Positions 18,240 through 27,539 of a stretch of DNA of 33,358 nucleotides are shown one piece after another; position 1 is the stretch's first letter; every line of letters begins with the position of its first letter. The DNA comes from an uncultured Collinsella sp. (lineage in GTDB: Bacteria > Actinomycetota > Coriobacteriia > Coriobacteriales > Coriobacteriaceae): contig CABRID010000007.1 in NCBI GenBank assembly GCA_902470895.1, positions 1-33,358 of the forward strand, given 5' to 3'. A program made the position numbers and the translations under genes. Under the pieces are notes generated by a model, which had not been told where the DNA came from, did no database searches, and saw only the letters and a program-made list of their open reading frames with translations.

Positions 18240-19619
18240 TTACGCCCCCTCAGCAGGGTCAACGGACAGGACAATCTCGCTGGTACCCAGGTCGAGTGCA
18301 CGTTGAATCACCTTTGCCGGTAGCGGGAAACTCTCCATTACGCTCGGCTTAAACGCACGGACCTTGCCGGCGAACAGTTCCTCGCCGTCGGCCAAGATCC
18401 TCACGCGGGCGGCATCGACCGGTCGGCGCACACGGAAGTTGAGTCTGGTGAGTGTCACAGTCGTAATGCGTCCCGGCAGCGCGTAGCCCGCGATGCCGGC
18501 AGGGGAGACCGAGAGCTCGCAGTCCGGAACGGCGCCCGCGCCGGTCCCCAGCGCGTACGCCGCCGCAGCCGCGCCGGCGCGCTCAGACTCGGTCGTCACG
18601 TTGTCGGCCAGGTCGTGCACGTGCAGCACGTTGCCGCAGGCAAAGATGCCCGGCACTCCCGTCTGCAGGCTCTGGTCCACCACGGCGCCGCGCGTGCGTG
18701 GGTCAAGCTCTACGCCCGCGGCAACCGAAAGCTCGTTCTCGGGAATCAAGCCCACCGAAAGCAGCAGTGTGTCACACGGAACAATGCGCTCGGTCCCCGG
18801 AATGGGCGCCAGGTGCTCGTCGACCTGGCTTACCTCGACGGCCTCAACTCGGTCGCGCCCAATCACACGTGTGACGGTGGTGGACAGGTGCAGCGGAATT
18901 CCAAAATCGTCCAGGCAGTTCTTGACGTTGCGGCGCAGGCCGTTGGCGTACGGCATGAGCTCGTACACGCCCTCGACCGAAATCCCCTCGAGCGTGCAGC
19001 GACGTGCCATGATCAGCCCGATATCGCCCGAACCCAAAATGACGGCGCACGAGCCGGGTTTGAGGTTCTCGATATTGATGTATCGCTGCGCCAGGCCCGC
19101 CGTAAACACGCCGGCGGGACGACTGCCGGGAATCTTGATCTCGCTGCGCGTGCGCTCGCGGCAGCCCATGGCAAGGACGATCGCGCGCCCGGTGAGCTGC
19201 AGCATGCCGGCAGGGCTCATGAGCGTGACGGTATGGACCGCGGCGGCTCCTGCGGTCTTGTCCGTATCCAGCGTGCCCACAGCCTCGCCCTCGCTCGAAT
19301 CAATCCCAATCACCATGCTGTTCAGGAACAGCGCAATGTCGGTTGCGTGTACCTGGTCGATAAAGCGCTGCGCGTACTCGGGTCCGGTGAGCTCCTGCTT
19401 AAAGTGCGAAAGGCCAAAACCGGGGTGGATGCACTGGCGGAGGATGCCGCCCAGGTGCTGTTCGCGCTCCACGATGGCCACGCGCGCGCCGGCCTTATGC
19501 GCGGAAAGCGCGGCCGCCATGCCGGCAGGTCCGCCGCCGATAACGACCACGTCGAAGGCTTGCGTCGGTACTGACTCAACGGCACCGCTATCTGTAGCGC
19601 TCGATTTGAATTTCGCCAT
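18240..19619 (-). CDS. FAD/NAD(P)-dependent oxidoreductase, second gene of GlpA-like operon
   Basis: This 459-residue pyridine-nucleotide-disulfide-type flavoprotein has an FAD Rossmann motif, VVVIGGGPAGMAAALSA (GGGPAG at 28-33), and a second dinucleotide fold, AVILGSGDIGLIMARR, in the middle. The FAD-closing motif is VPGIFACGNVLHVHDLAD. The segment LRQCIHPGFG after the first fold resembles paralogs that follow anaerobic glycerol-3-phosphate dehydrogenase-like genes. It probably passes electrons between the GlpA-like subunit and NAD(P) or another carrier. It starts one base after the stop of the GlpA-like gene and ends four bases before the DUF1667 start, so the three genes form one operon. 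Confidence 0.88.
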   Translation of the reverse strand: MAKFKSSATDSGAVESVPTQAFDVVVIGGGPAGMAAALSAHKAGARVAIVEREQHLGGILRQCIHPGFGLSHFKQELTGPEYAQRFIDQVHATDIALFLNSMVIGIDSSEGEAVGTLDTDKTAGAAAVHTVTLMSPAGMLQLTGRAIVLAMGCRERTRSEIKIPGSRPAGVFTAGLAQRYINIENLKPGSCAVILGSGDIGLIMARRCTLEGISVEGVYELMPYANGLRRNVKNCLDDFGIPLHLSTTVTRVIGRDRVEAVEVSQVDEHLAPIPGTERIVPCDTLLLSVGLIPENELSVAAGVELDPRTRGAVVDQSLQTGVPGIFACGNVLHVHDLADNVTTESERAGAAAAAYALGTGAGAVPDCELSVSPAGIAGYALPGRITTVTLTRLNFRVRRPVDAARVRILADGEELFAGKVRAFKPSVMESFPLPAKVIQRALDLGTSEIVLSVDPAEGA

Positions 19620-19620
19620 C

Positions 19621-21084
19621 CTAGCGCACCCCCTTCAAAGGTCCCTCGACCAGCCAGGAGCCGGCGTCCTCCAGTAATACCTCGCTGGGGCCGCAGCCCA
19701 GCTCTCGGGCAAGAATCGCCACCACACGGCTCTGGCAAAAGCCGCTTTGGCACCGACCCATGCCGGCACGACAGCGGCGCTTGACGCCCTCGACCGAAAC
19801 CGCGCCCGGGCGGCGCCGAATCGCGGCCACAATCTCGGCCTCGGGCACCGTCTCGCAGCGGCAGACAATCTGTCCCCACGCGGGGTCGGACTCGATGAGC
19901 TCCTCCTTGCGCGCCAGCGGTGCGCGGTCAAAGTCGTCCGGCGCGCGGCGAATTGGGTTCCAGTCCGCCCGCTCGTGCAGCTCCACGCCCGCCTCACGCA
20001 TCACAAGCTCCATGCGCTCGGCAATGGCCGGCGCGCTCGCCACGCCCGGCGACTGAATGCCCGCTGCCTGGAACAGCCCCGGCACCACGGCCGACTGTCC
20101 AATAAAGAAGTCGTTCGTTCCCTGAATGACCGGACGCCCGCCGGCAAATGCGCGCACCACACGTCTCGTATCCAGATCGGGCACCAGCTTGCGCGCGCCG
20201 GTCAGCAGCGCGTTCACATCGCTCGCATAGGTCTGCGTGTCGCCCGGCTCGCGCACGGCAGCCGTGGCGGTGATCACGGTGTTGCCGTGCACGGTGCCCG
20301 TCACGATAACGCCCTTCGACACCGGCGTCGGCACGGGGTAGAGCGGCATGACCGCGCGCGGTTCCTTGTCCAGCACCACGATGTTGCCCTGGCGCCAGAC
20401 CATCTGAAAATCTTCGGCACCGGCCATATGCGAGATGTCGGCGGCGCCGTTGCCCGCGGCGTTGATCAGGTAGCGGCAGTACACATCGCCGGCGGGTGTC
20501 ACCAGCGTAAAGCGAGCAGCCCCGTCGGTTGCCTCGCTGCCAGCAACCTCAATCGCCTCCACCGGTGCGGAGCGCATAAACGTCACGCCGTTGGCAACGG
20601 CGTTCTCCAGCGCGGCGATGGCCACTTCAAATGGGTCGACGTAACCGGTCGAGGGGCACCATAGCGCACATGTCGCCTTGCTACTTGCGCGCGGTTCCAG
20701 CTCCTGGATAAGCTCGGGGCCGATAATCGACAGCTCGGGCACGCCGTTGGCCAGACCATTCTGGTTCAGCTTCTCCAGGTGTGCGCGGTCTTCGTCGTTA
20801 AACCCTAACGCCATCGACCCGGTGCGGCGGAACAAAAAGCCTAGCTCCTGGGCCCACGTGCCATATAGCTCGCAACCACGGGCGTTGACCTGCGCCTTTA
20901 CCGTGCCCGGAGCCGGATCGTAGCCGGCGTGCACTAGACCGCCGTTGGCCTTCGACGCGCCCAGGGCGATGTCGTTGGCCGCTTCGACCACGCAAATGGA
21001 CAGGTCATAGCGCGCGAGCTGCCGCGCGATGGCGCATCCGGTGATGCCCGCGCCGACAATCGCGATATCAAACGTTTCTGTCAC
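19621..21084 (-). CDS. GlpA-like FAD-dependent oxidoreductase with C-terminal 2Fe-2S (BFD-type) domain
   Basis: The protein has 487 residues. The DAO-type FAD domain begins IAIVGAGITGCAIARQL, and GASKANGGLVHAGYD is typical of GlpA/LhgO-like enzymes. The C-terminal bacterioferritin-ferredoxin-type domain has Cys408 and 410 (CRC) and Cys445 and 450 (GRCQSGFC), the usual four cluster ligands. The likely reaction is oxidation of glycerol 3-phosphate or a 2-hydroxy acid; with no glpK or glpF in view the substrate is open. Translation starts at GTG 21084, with GGGAGG four bases upstream. A 15-bp palindrome lies 17 bases before the start and may regulate this operon. Confidence 0.88.
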   Translation of the reverse strand: MTETFDIAIVGAGITGCAIARQLARYDLSICVVEAANDIALGASKANGGLVHAGYDPAPGTVKAQVNARGCELYGTWAQELGFLFRRTGSMALGFNDEDRAHLEKLNQNGLANGVPELSIIGPELIQELEPRASSKATCALWCPSTGYVDPFEVAIAALENAVANGVTFMRSAPVEAIEVAGSEATDGAARFTLVTPAGDVYCRYLINAAGNGAADISHMAGAEDFQMVWRQGNIVVLDKEPRAVMPLYPVPTPVSKGVIVTGTVHGNTVITATAAVREPGDTQTYASDVNALLTGARKLVPDLDTRRVVRAFAGGRPVIQGTNDFFIGQSAVVPGLFQAAGIQSPGVASAPAIAERMELVMREAGVELHERADWNPIRRAPDDFDRAPLARKEELIESDPAWGQIVCRCETVPEAEIVAAIRRRPGAVSVEGVKRRCRAGMGRCQSGFCQSRVVAILARELGCGPSEVLLEDAGSWLVEGPLKGVR

Positions 21085-21101
21085 AGTGCCTCCCAGACAA
21101 G

Positions 21102-21116
21102 TTGACAGGCTGTCAA
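21102..21116. promoter_or_regulatory. 15-bp palindrome before the GlpA-like operon
   Basis: TTGACAGGCTGTCAA is perfectly symmetric about position 21109. It sits 17 bases upstream of the GTG start on the minus strand, next to the ribosome site, and resembles a repressor operator. The embedded TTGACA is too close to the start codon to act as its -35. Confidence 0.45.
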
Positions 21117-21188
21117 TAAGACTATCCTACGGTCTGCACACCCCCAGCGCGGCGGCAATGCGGCGAACAGCCCCGCAACACCCGCCAA

Positions 21189-21234
21189 CGGCAGACGAGG
21201 GGGGGGCCGGAAACGTCGACAAGCTCGTCTGCCG
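21189..21234. repeat. 11-bp inverted repeat in the divergent intergenic region
   Basis: CGGCAGACGAG (21189-21199) pairs perfectly with CTCGTCTGCCG (21224-21234) around 24 bases that include a run of G. It does not share sequence with the array that follows. Confidence 0.5.
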
Positions 21235-21248
21235 ACAACTACGGCAAC

Positions 21249-21475
21249 CGTTCGTCTCGATCTGTAACAGTTAGACGAGGATTTGGGTTCTAGATGTTAC
21301 AGATCGAGACAAACCTTCCGGCGGATTTTGAATGTCTTGATCTGTAACATCTAGACCCGTTTTTGCCGAGTGGTTGTTACAGATTGAGACATTCGGTTTG
21401 GACGTTTTCCTTCGTCTCGATCTGTAACATCTAGATCCTGATCCCGCTCCCACCTGTTACAGATTGAGATGTTTG
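21249..21475. repeat. Array of six alternating inverted repeats, 80-bp period
   Basis: A 16-base core, GTCTCGATCTGTAACA, occurs forward at 21254, 21334 and 21414. Its reverse complement occurs at 21295, 21375 and 21455. Each set is spaced exactly 80 bp, giving centre-to-centre steps of 41, 39, 41, 39 and 41. ATCTGTAACA is invariant in all six copies. Grouped in pairs they form three 67-bp hairpins (21249-21315, 21329-21395, 21409-21475), each with 21-nt arms and a 25-nt centre, separated by 13 bp. The sequences between cores are unrelated except for partial TCTAGA. The array lies between divergently transcribed genes. Confidence 0.88.
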
Positions 21476-21525
21476 TGTCCGCACCAGCCCCGCCTCTAGC
21501 CGTGGTCCCATATAAACAAACCCCG

Positions 21526-21534
21526 TGGTAAACT
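21526..21534 (+). promoter_or_regulatory. Putative promoter of the zinc-ribbon gene
   Basis: TGGTAAACT is an extended -10 box 35 bases before the ATG, 50 bases downstream of the repeat array. No good -35 is visible. Confidence 0.35.
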
Positions 21535-21569
21535 TGACCGGACTGTTAATATTCCGAAAGGTACCCGTA

Positions 21570-22001
21570 ATGTCCAAGTACATCTCCGAGCTCATGTCGC
21601 CGCAGCTTATGGGCGTCGTCTATGCCTTCGTTGGCTTTATCATCGCCCTGTATGTGCTGTCGGTCGTCTATGTGTTCATCGACGCTCGCCGCCGCGGCGC
21701 CAGCGCCTACGTGGCATGGGGCATCATCGCCCTCATCCCGTTTGTGGGTCTCATCGCCTACCTGGTCCTGCGCCCGCACTCCTACGCATCCGACCGCGAG
21801 GAGCAGGAGCTGGACATGGCCCTGCGCGAGCGCCAGCTTGCCCAGTACGGCACCTGCCCGCAGTGCGGGGCGCCCATCGAGAAGGACTTCGTCGTCTGCC
21901 CGGTGTGCGATACCCAGGTTCGCAACGTCTGCCCCAGCTGCCATCGCCCGCTCGACGCGCACTGGAAGGTCTGCCCCTACTGCCGAACTCGCATCCAGTA
22001 A
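21570..22001 (+). CDS. Small membrane protein with two zinc ribbons
   Basis: The 143-residue protein has two predicted membrane helices (about 13-37 and 48-68). The pattern VYVFIDARRRG plus IALIPFVGLIAYLVLRP resembles the PLDc_N (phospholipase D N-terminal-like) membrane domain. A charged linker leads to a double zinc ribbon with Cys96, 99, 110 and 113 and Cys121, 124, 135 and 138. The ribbons probably face the cytoplasm. GAAAGG eight bases before the ATG at 21570 sets the start; the upstream frame to 21525 is not needed. The function is unknown; a membrane-anchored scaffold or sensor is possible. Confidence 0.85.
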   Translation: MSKYISELMSPQLMGVVYAFVGFIIALYVLSVVYVFIDARRRGASAYVAWGIIALIPFVGLIAYLVLRPHSYASDREEQELDMALRERQLAQYGTCPQCGAPIEKDFVVCPVCDTQVRNVCPSCHRPLDAHWKVCPYCRTRIQ

Positions 22002-22089
22002 CGCATCCATCGCCGGGCCGGCCGCAAGCCACGGGCACGCCGCAAGCCACACGCACCCTGCCCCACACGATGAAGCATGCGTAGAAAAT

Positions 22090-22120
22090 CGCCCGCCGTG
22101 CCATTAAGGTGCGGCGGGCG
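22090..22120 (+). terminator. Hairpin after the zinc-ribbon gene, probable terminator
   Basis: CGCCCGCCG (22090-22098) pairs perfectly with CGGCGGGCG (22112-22120). Four further pairs, two of them wobbles, lead to an ATTAA loop. It is followed by CTTGTAT, a poor T-run, and abuts the thrS promoter. Confidence 0.5.
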
Positions 22121-22121
22121 C

Positions 22122-22149
22122 TTGTATACCAAGGCAACCTGCCTATAAT
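22122..22149 (+). promoter_or_regulatory. Putative thrS promoter
   Basis: TTGTAT at 22122 and a consensus TATAAT at 22144-22149 are separated by 16 bp, about 70 bases before the thrS start codon. The last T of the -10 box is also the first base of an inverted repeat. Confidence 0.65.
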
Positions 22150-22193
22150 GATGCAAGTCAAAAACGCCGAGCGCATCGCACGCACTTGCATCA
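22149..22193. promoter_or_regulatory. 10-bp inverted repeat at the thrS promoter/leader
   Basis: TGATGCAAGT (22149-22158) and ACTTGCATCA (22184-22193) are perfect inverted copies 25 bp apart. The left arm spans from the -10 box to the expected transcription start, so the repeat is more plausible as a two-site DNA operator than as an RNA hairpin. The right arm ends six bases before the ribosome site. Confidence 0.45.
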
Positions 22194-22219
22194 GGCATCC
22201 GAGAGGAGAAAACATACCC

Positions 22220-23983
<1,764 letters not shown>

Positions 23984-24008
23984 GGCAAGCTTTACAACAA
24001 TTAACATA

Positions 24009-24040
24009 GGCGACCGTCCACAAAGGACAGTCGCCTTTTT
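24009..24040 (+). terminator. Rho-independent terminator of thrS
   Basis: GGCGACCGTCC pairs with GGACAGTCGCC (one internal mismatch) around a short loop, followed by TTTTT, 26 bases after the thrS stop. Confidence 0.88.
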
Positions 24041-24054
24041 CATGCCGAAATAAG

Positions 24055-24082
24055 AAAAGCCGCTGGTTGAGCGGCTTTTTTT
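24055..24082. terminator. Second, bidirectional terminator
   Basis: AAAAGCCGCT and AGCGGCTTTT form a 10-bp stem with loop GGTTG. TTTTTTT follows on the plus strand and an A-run precedes it, so it can work in both directions. It separates thrS from the polysaccharide locus. Confidence 0.85.
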
Positions 24083-24095
24083 GTTGCACAAAAAG

Positions 24096-24217
24096 GTACA
24101 GGTTTTTGTAGAGGGGTATGGAGATGCATCTACCGGCAGTACATTTTGTGTAATCTGGGCAAACGCTGATTAATTGCTCGTATAATGTCGTCTGTCGAAA
24201 GATACAAAAACCTGTAC
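24096..24217. promoter_or_regulatory. Inverted-repeat-flanked promoter segment, candidate invertible promoter
   Basis: GTACAGGTTTTTGTA (24096-24110) and its exact reverse complement (24203-24217) flank a 92-bp segment. The segment contains a consensus TATAAT at 24181-24186 pointing at the polysaccharide locus. Weaker similarity extends outside the arms (GCA...AAAA). Two terminators lie directly upstream, insulating the element from thrS. The layout matches invertible promoters of surface-polysaccharide loci, but no recombinase gene is in the window. The -35 is weak (TGGGCA, 19 bp away). Confidence 0.55.
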
Positions 24218-24308
24218 TTTTGCGACTGCGCCTAGCTGCGAGCGAGAAGCCTGTTCTAAACGCCCCTGCATTTGTGTGCATCGCAAAGCCAAAAGAGGGG
24301 GCGAGAAC

Positions 24309-24899
24309 ATGGAACAGACGGCACGGCGCCAAGAGCAGCTGCCGGGCGCATTTAACGGTGCCACCACCAACAGCCAGCACGGCCGCGTCCGCTGGTATCT
24401 GGTCCACACCCCCAATGGAAAAGAGCGCGAGATCTGCGAAAAGGTCCGTCGCATTATCCCGCACGAGCTGATGCAGGACGCTTTTGTGATGCAAAAGGAG
24501 TTCTGGTTTAAGCGGGACGGCGCCTGGTCGCTCCAAACCAAACCCATGTACAAGGAATATTTCTTCGTCGCCACGCACGATGCCGCCGCGCTCGATAGGG
24601 CTTTGGCCCAGTTGAGCTTTGGCTGTCGCATCGCCGGTAGTAGGGAGCGGGCGTACATGCCCATGCCGGACGATGCGCAGGATTGGTACCGCAGTGTGCT
24701 GGACGGCGACGGCGTGGTGCACAACAGCGTCGCCCGCATAGAAGACGGCGTGTTGCACATAGAACAGGGTCCCTTGGTGGGGCAAGAGGCTCGCGTTAAA
24801 AAGATCGACCGTCATAAACGCTGGTGCCTGGTAGACGTGGGCGAGGGTGACTCCACATTTAGGGAGCTGCTACCGCTCGACGTTCCCAGCAAAACGTAA
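24309..24899 (+). CDS. NusG-family specialised transcription elongation factor (LoaP/RfaH/UpdY-like)
   Basis: The 196-residue protein has an NGN domain at about residues 26-120 (RWYLVHTPNGKEREICEKV, later KEYFFVATHD). A KOW-type segment, GPLVGQEARVKKID, starts at residue 154 and runs to about 178. Standalone NusG paralogs at the head of capsule or exopolysaccharide operons act as operon-specific processive antiterminators; family membership is seen, the role is inferred from position. GAGGGGGCGAG precedes the ATG at 24309. The 24187-24308 leader would be its likely RNA target region. It is the first gene of the polysaccharide locus and lies just after the candidate invertible promoter. Confidence 0.85.
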   Translation: MEQTARRQEQLPGAFNGATTNSQHGRVRWYLVHTPNGKEREICEKVRRIIPHELMQDAFVMQKEFWFKRDGAWSLQTKPMYKEYFFVATHDAAALDRALAQLSFGCRIAGSRERAYMPMPDDAQDWYRSVLDGDGVVHNSVARIEDGVLHIEQGPLVGQEARVKKIDRHKRWCLVDVGEGDSTFRELLPLDVPSKT

Positions 24900-24999
24900 A
24901 GGGAGACGTTGTACCGGCTGTTCGTACGCTTTTTTGAATTTACCGATTGGGGGATCCCTGGACAACGGGGACGTAAGTTTGACTGTGGCTGCAAAGGAA

Positions 25000-25686
25000 A
25001 TGACAGAGAGCTGTGCATCAATGGGGGATGCACTAGCTATTAAAGAGATTAAGCCGAGCGGTACACTTGGTTACCGCTTTATTAAGAGGCTGTTTGATCT
25101 GGTGTTCAGTCTTTTGATGAGTGCTCTACTGATTATTCCTATTGCTGTGGTGTGCGCACTCATTAGCCTTGAATCGCCCGGTAGTCCTATGTATACGCAA
25201 GAGCGCGTCGGCAAGGGCGGAAAGACAATCAGGATTTTTAAACTTCGTAGCATGGTCGCCGATGCTGGCAACGTGCAGAAGTATCTGAGCCCTGAGCAGC
25301 TGCATCAGTGGGAAGTCGAGCGCAAGGTCGATGATGACCCCCGCATTACCAAGATTGGTCTATTCATTCGTAAATGCTCTATCGACGAGGTGCCTCAGTT
25401 TCTCAATGTGCTGAACGGTGATCTTTCTATTATTGGTCCTCGTCCCATTACGAGAGATGAGCTTGAGCAGCATTTTTCGGATGAAGAAAAGGTTGAATTG
25501 CTTTCTATCCAGCCCGGCATCACAGGTCTGTGGCAAGCGACTGATCGTAATGCCGCGACGTTTGAAAGCGGTTTGCGGCAGAAGATTGAGCTCCGTTACG
25601 TGCGTAACCGCTGTTTTCGTATGGACTGGAAATGCTTCACGGGCACCTTTGGTGCAATGTTCGGCAAGGAGAGGACGGGTCGTTAA
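25000..25686 (+). CDS. Monotopic phosphoglycosyl transferase (undecaprenyl-phosphate sugar-1-phosphate transferase)
   Basis: This enzyme starts repeat-unit assembly by moving a sugar-1-phosphate from a UDP-sugar to undecaprenyl phosphate at the inner face of the membrane. One re-entrant hydrophobic helix lies at residues 31-57. The core motifs of the small (PglC/WcaJ C-terminal) class follow: YTQERVGKGGKTIRIFKLRS, DDPRITKIG, the catalytic Asp129-Glu130 pair in CSIDEVPQ, DLSIIGPRP and PGITGLWQ. At 228 residues it is the minimal form without the N-terminal membrane bundle. The start is uncertain: ATG 25000 is preferred over GTG 24985 and ATG 25021, none with an ideal ribosome site. The sugar cannot be predicted. 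Confidence 0.92.
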   Translation: MTESCASMGDALAIKEIKPSGTLGYRFIKRLFDLVFSLLMSALLIIPIAVVCALISLESPGSPMYTQERVGKGGKTIRIFKLRSMVADAGNVQKYLSPEQLHQWEVERKVDDDPRITKIGLFIRKCSIDEVPQFLNVLNGDLSIIGPRPITRDELEQHFSDEEKVELLSIQPGITGLWQATDRNAATFESGLRQKIELRYVRNRCFRMDWKCFTGTFGAMFGKERTGR

Positions 25687-26520
25687 ATGCAGACAACTGA
25701 TACTTGTTCTTACAGTGTATTGATGAGTATTTACAAAAATGAAAAACCCGCCTTTCTGATTCAGGCTTTAGACAGCATGTTAAATCAAACGGTTTCTCCT
25801 TCTGAAATCGTCATGGTCAAGGATGGTCCACTTACACGCGAGCTTGAAGACGTGCTTTCAGATTATGACTCTGAGCACCCAGATCTCTTTAAATTTATTT
25901 CCTATGATGATAATCATGGGCTGGGTTATGCCTTGCGTCAAGGTATGCTCGCTTGCTCTAATGAAATCGTTGCACGTATGGATACAGATGACGTAGCTCG
26001 TTCTGACCGTATGGAAAAGCAGCTTGCCGCTATCGTGGACGGTCTCGATATGGTTGGTAGCGATGTTATTGAATTTGTCACGTCTCCCGACGATCCTGTT
26101 GCAGCCACTAATCTTCCAAAAGGTATTAATGCTATCCGCTCTTATTCCAAGAGACGCAATCCCTTTCGTCATCCATCTATGACGTTCAAGAAATCCATGG
26201 TGATCGAGGCTGGCAATTACAGCTCAGAATTTCTTTACTTTGAGGATTGGGATTTGTTTAACAGAATGCTTGCTTGCGGTTGTCTGGCTGACAACTTGAC
26301 TGACTCGCTTGTTGCGATGCGTGTTAGTAAGGATTTCTATGCTCGCAGAGGTGGTTCGCAATATCTAAGGTACGCAAAACAATTTAAGCAGGCTCAAGTT
26401 GAACGAGGCTATTTCACAAAAATTGACTATATCTGTTCTTATTTACCGCATGCCGCTGTCTGTCTGTTGCCTAATTCCGTTAGGGCTTTGATATATCGAG
26501 CTTTCCTTAGGAGGTCTTAA
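25687..26520 (+). CDS. Family 2 glycosyltransferase (AmsE-like)
   Basis: A 277-residue GT-A fold enzyme, starting directly after the previous stop (TAAATG). It has the nucleotide-sugar strand SVLMSIYKNE, then IVMVKDGPL, and a DxD-type metal motif at residues 99-101 (RMDTDDVARSDRMEKQ). A catalytic-base region FEDWDLFNRM lies near residue 190. It resembles amylovoran GT AmsE-type proteins. It probably adds a sugar to the lipid-linked repeat unit. Codon use is distinctly AT-richer than in the core genes. Confidence 0.86.
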   Translation: MQTTDTCSYSVLMSIYKNEKPAFLIQALDSMLNQTVSPSEIVMVKDGPLTRELEDVLSDYDSEHPDLFKFISYDDNHGLGYALRQGMLACSNEIVARMDTDDVARSDRMEKQLAAIVDGLDMVGSDVIEFVTSPDDPVAATNLPKGINAIRSYSKRRNPFRHPSMTFKKSMVIEAGNYSSEFLYFEDWDLFNRMLACGCLADNLTDSLVAMRVSKDFYARRGGSQYLRYAKQFKQAQVERGYFTKIDYICSYLPHAAVCLLPNSVRALIYRAFLRRS

Positions 26521-26522
26521 AA

Positions 26523-27515
26523 ATGACTCCTGAAGTTGATGGACCCTTAGTTAGCATAGTGGTTCCCATGTATAACGTTGGCATGTTTGCGCTTCCTTGT
26601 GTGAACTCATTGCTTGGTCAGACATATTCGAATATCGAAATCATTATTGTGGACGATGGTTGCACTGACAATACTGTTGAATTGATTGAAAATGCCGTTG
26701 GGACAGACCTGCGAATTAAGTTTTTTCACAAGGCGAACGGCGGTCTTTCATCTGCGCGTAACTATGGCACTCAACAGTGCCGTGGTGATTACATTATGTT
26801 TGTGGATGGTGATGATTTAATCGATTCGCGAACTGTTGCGCTTATGGTCGAAGCAGCTTTGAAATATAAGGTGCCTTTTGTTGCGGGGTCTTTTGCGAAA
26901 GTTTCTTCTATTGAGAACTATGAAATGCAAAGTGGGATTTCGTTCACATTAGAAAGCGGTATGGAACATCTGAGACACCTTCTTTTGTTTGAAGGGGAGA
27001 GCGGTTCTGCCTGGGGCAAGTTATTTTCCCGTTCTTTGATACCCAGCCTTGTGTTTCCCGAGGGCCAGCTCTTTGAGGACATGGGTGTTATATCTGAGAT
27101 TTGCTCCCATTTAGATAATGTCGCCGTTACCGATGCTCCCTTTTATGCATATGTGACGAGACCGGGCTCAATTACTACCCTTAAGAAACAGGGACCTAAG
27201 CATATAAGGGATATGAGCGCGGCTATCGATGCCGTGCGAGAAGTTGCGGTGAGAGATTTTGAGAGGGAGTTCGAGTGTTTTCAGGCTTACTGCACGCTTC
27301 GCGTAGCAATGCGAATTGACTCCGACCAGTTTACCGATAAAGCGGTTTTCAAGGGCTATCTGAGGCGTGCCCGTGATCTTGCGAGGCGAGCCTCGCGAAG
27401 TCCGTTGGCCTCTCGCACTTGGAGGATGCGTTGCGCGCTATTTGCGCTCTCCCCGAAGGCACACAACGCCTTTTATGCCCTCTACGCCGCGGTTTCGGGT
27501 AAGGCAATCGGATAA
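26523..27515 (+). CDS. Family 2 glycosyltransferase
   Basis: The 330-residue GT2 enzyme has SIVVPMYNVG, IIIVDDGCTDN and the metal-binding DGDD at residues 95-98, followed by GSAWGKLFSR and LFEDMGVISEI, which carries the acidic base typical of the family. AGGAGG in the end of the previous gene serves as the ribosome site. It belongs to the lower-GC core of the locus. The C-terminal third becomes basic and more GC-rich. Confidence 0.9.
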   Translation: MTPEVDGPLVSIVVPMYNVGMFALPCVNSLLGQTYSNIEIIIVDDGCTDNTVELIENAVGTDLRIKFFHKANGGLSSARNYGTQQCRGDYIMFVDGDDLIDSRTVALMVEAALKYKVPFVAGSFAKVSSIENYEMQSGISFTLESGMEHLRHLLLFEGESGSAWGKLFSRSLIPSLVFPEGQLFEDMGVISEICSHLDNVAVTDAPFYAYVTRPGSITTLKKQGPKHIRDMSAAIDAVREVAVRDFEREFECFQAYCTLRVAMRIDSDQFTDKAVFKGYLRRARDLARRASRSPLASRTWRMRCALFALSPKAHNAFYALYAAVSGKAIG

Positions 27516-27539
27516 ACCCCACGTCAAAGGGCTGATAAG

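Noticed and set aside
21249..21475. CRISPR array
   Set aside because: The repeats alternate in orientation, the core is only 16 bases, the intervals are 23-25 bp and no cas genes are nearby.
22002..22219. T-box or attenuator ahead of thrS
   Set aside because: No T-box consensus was found; a consensus promoter lies close to the gene, after the hairpin.
24900..24999. Terminator between the NusG-like gene and the phosphoglycosyl transferase gene
   Set aside because: A T-run (GCTTTTTTG) is present but the preceding GTAC / GTAC stem is only 4 bp; too weak to call, though it could be a target of the antiterminator.
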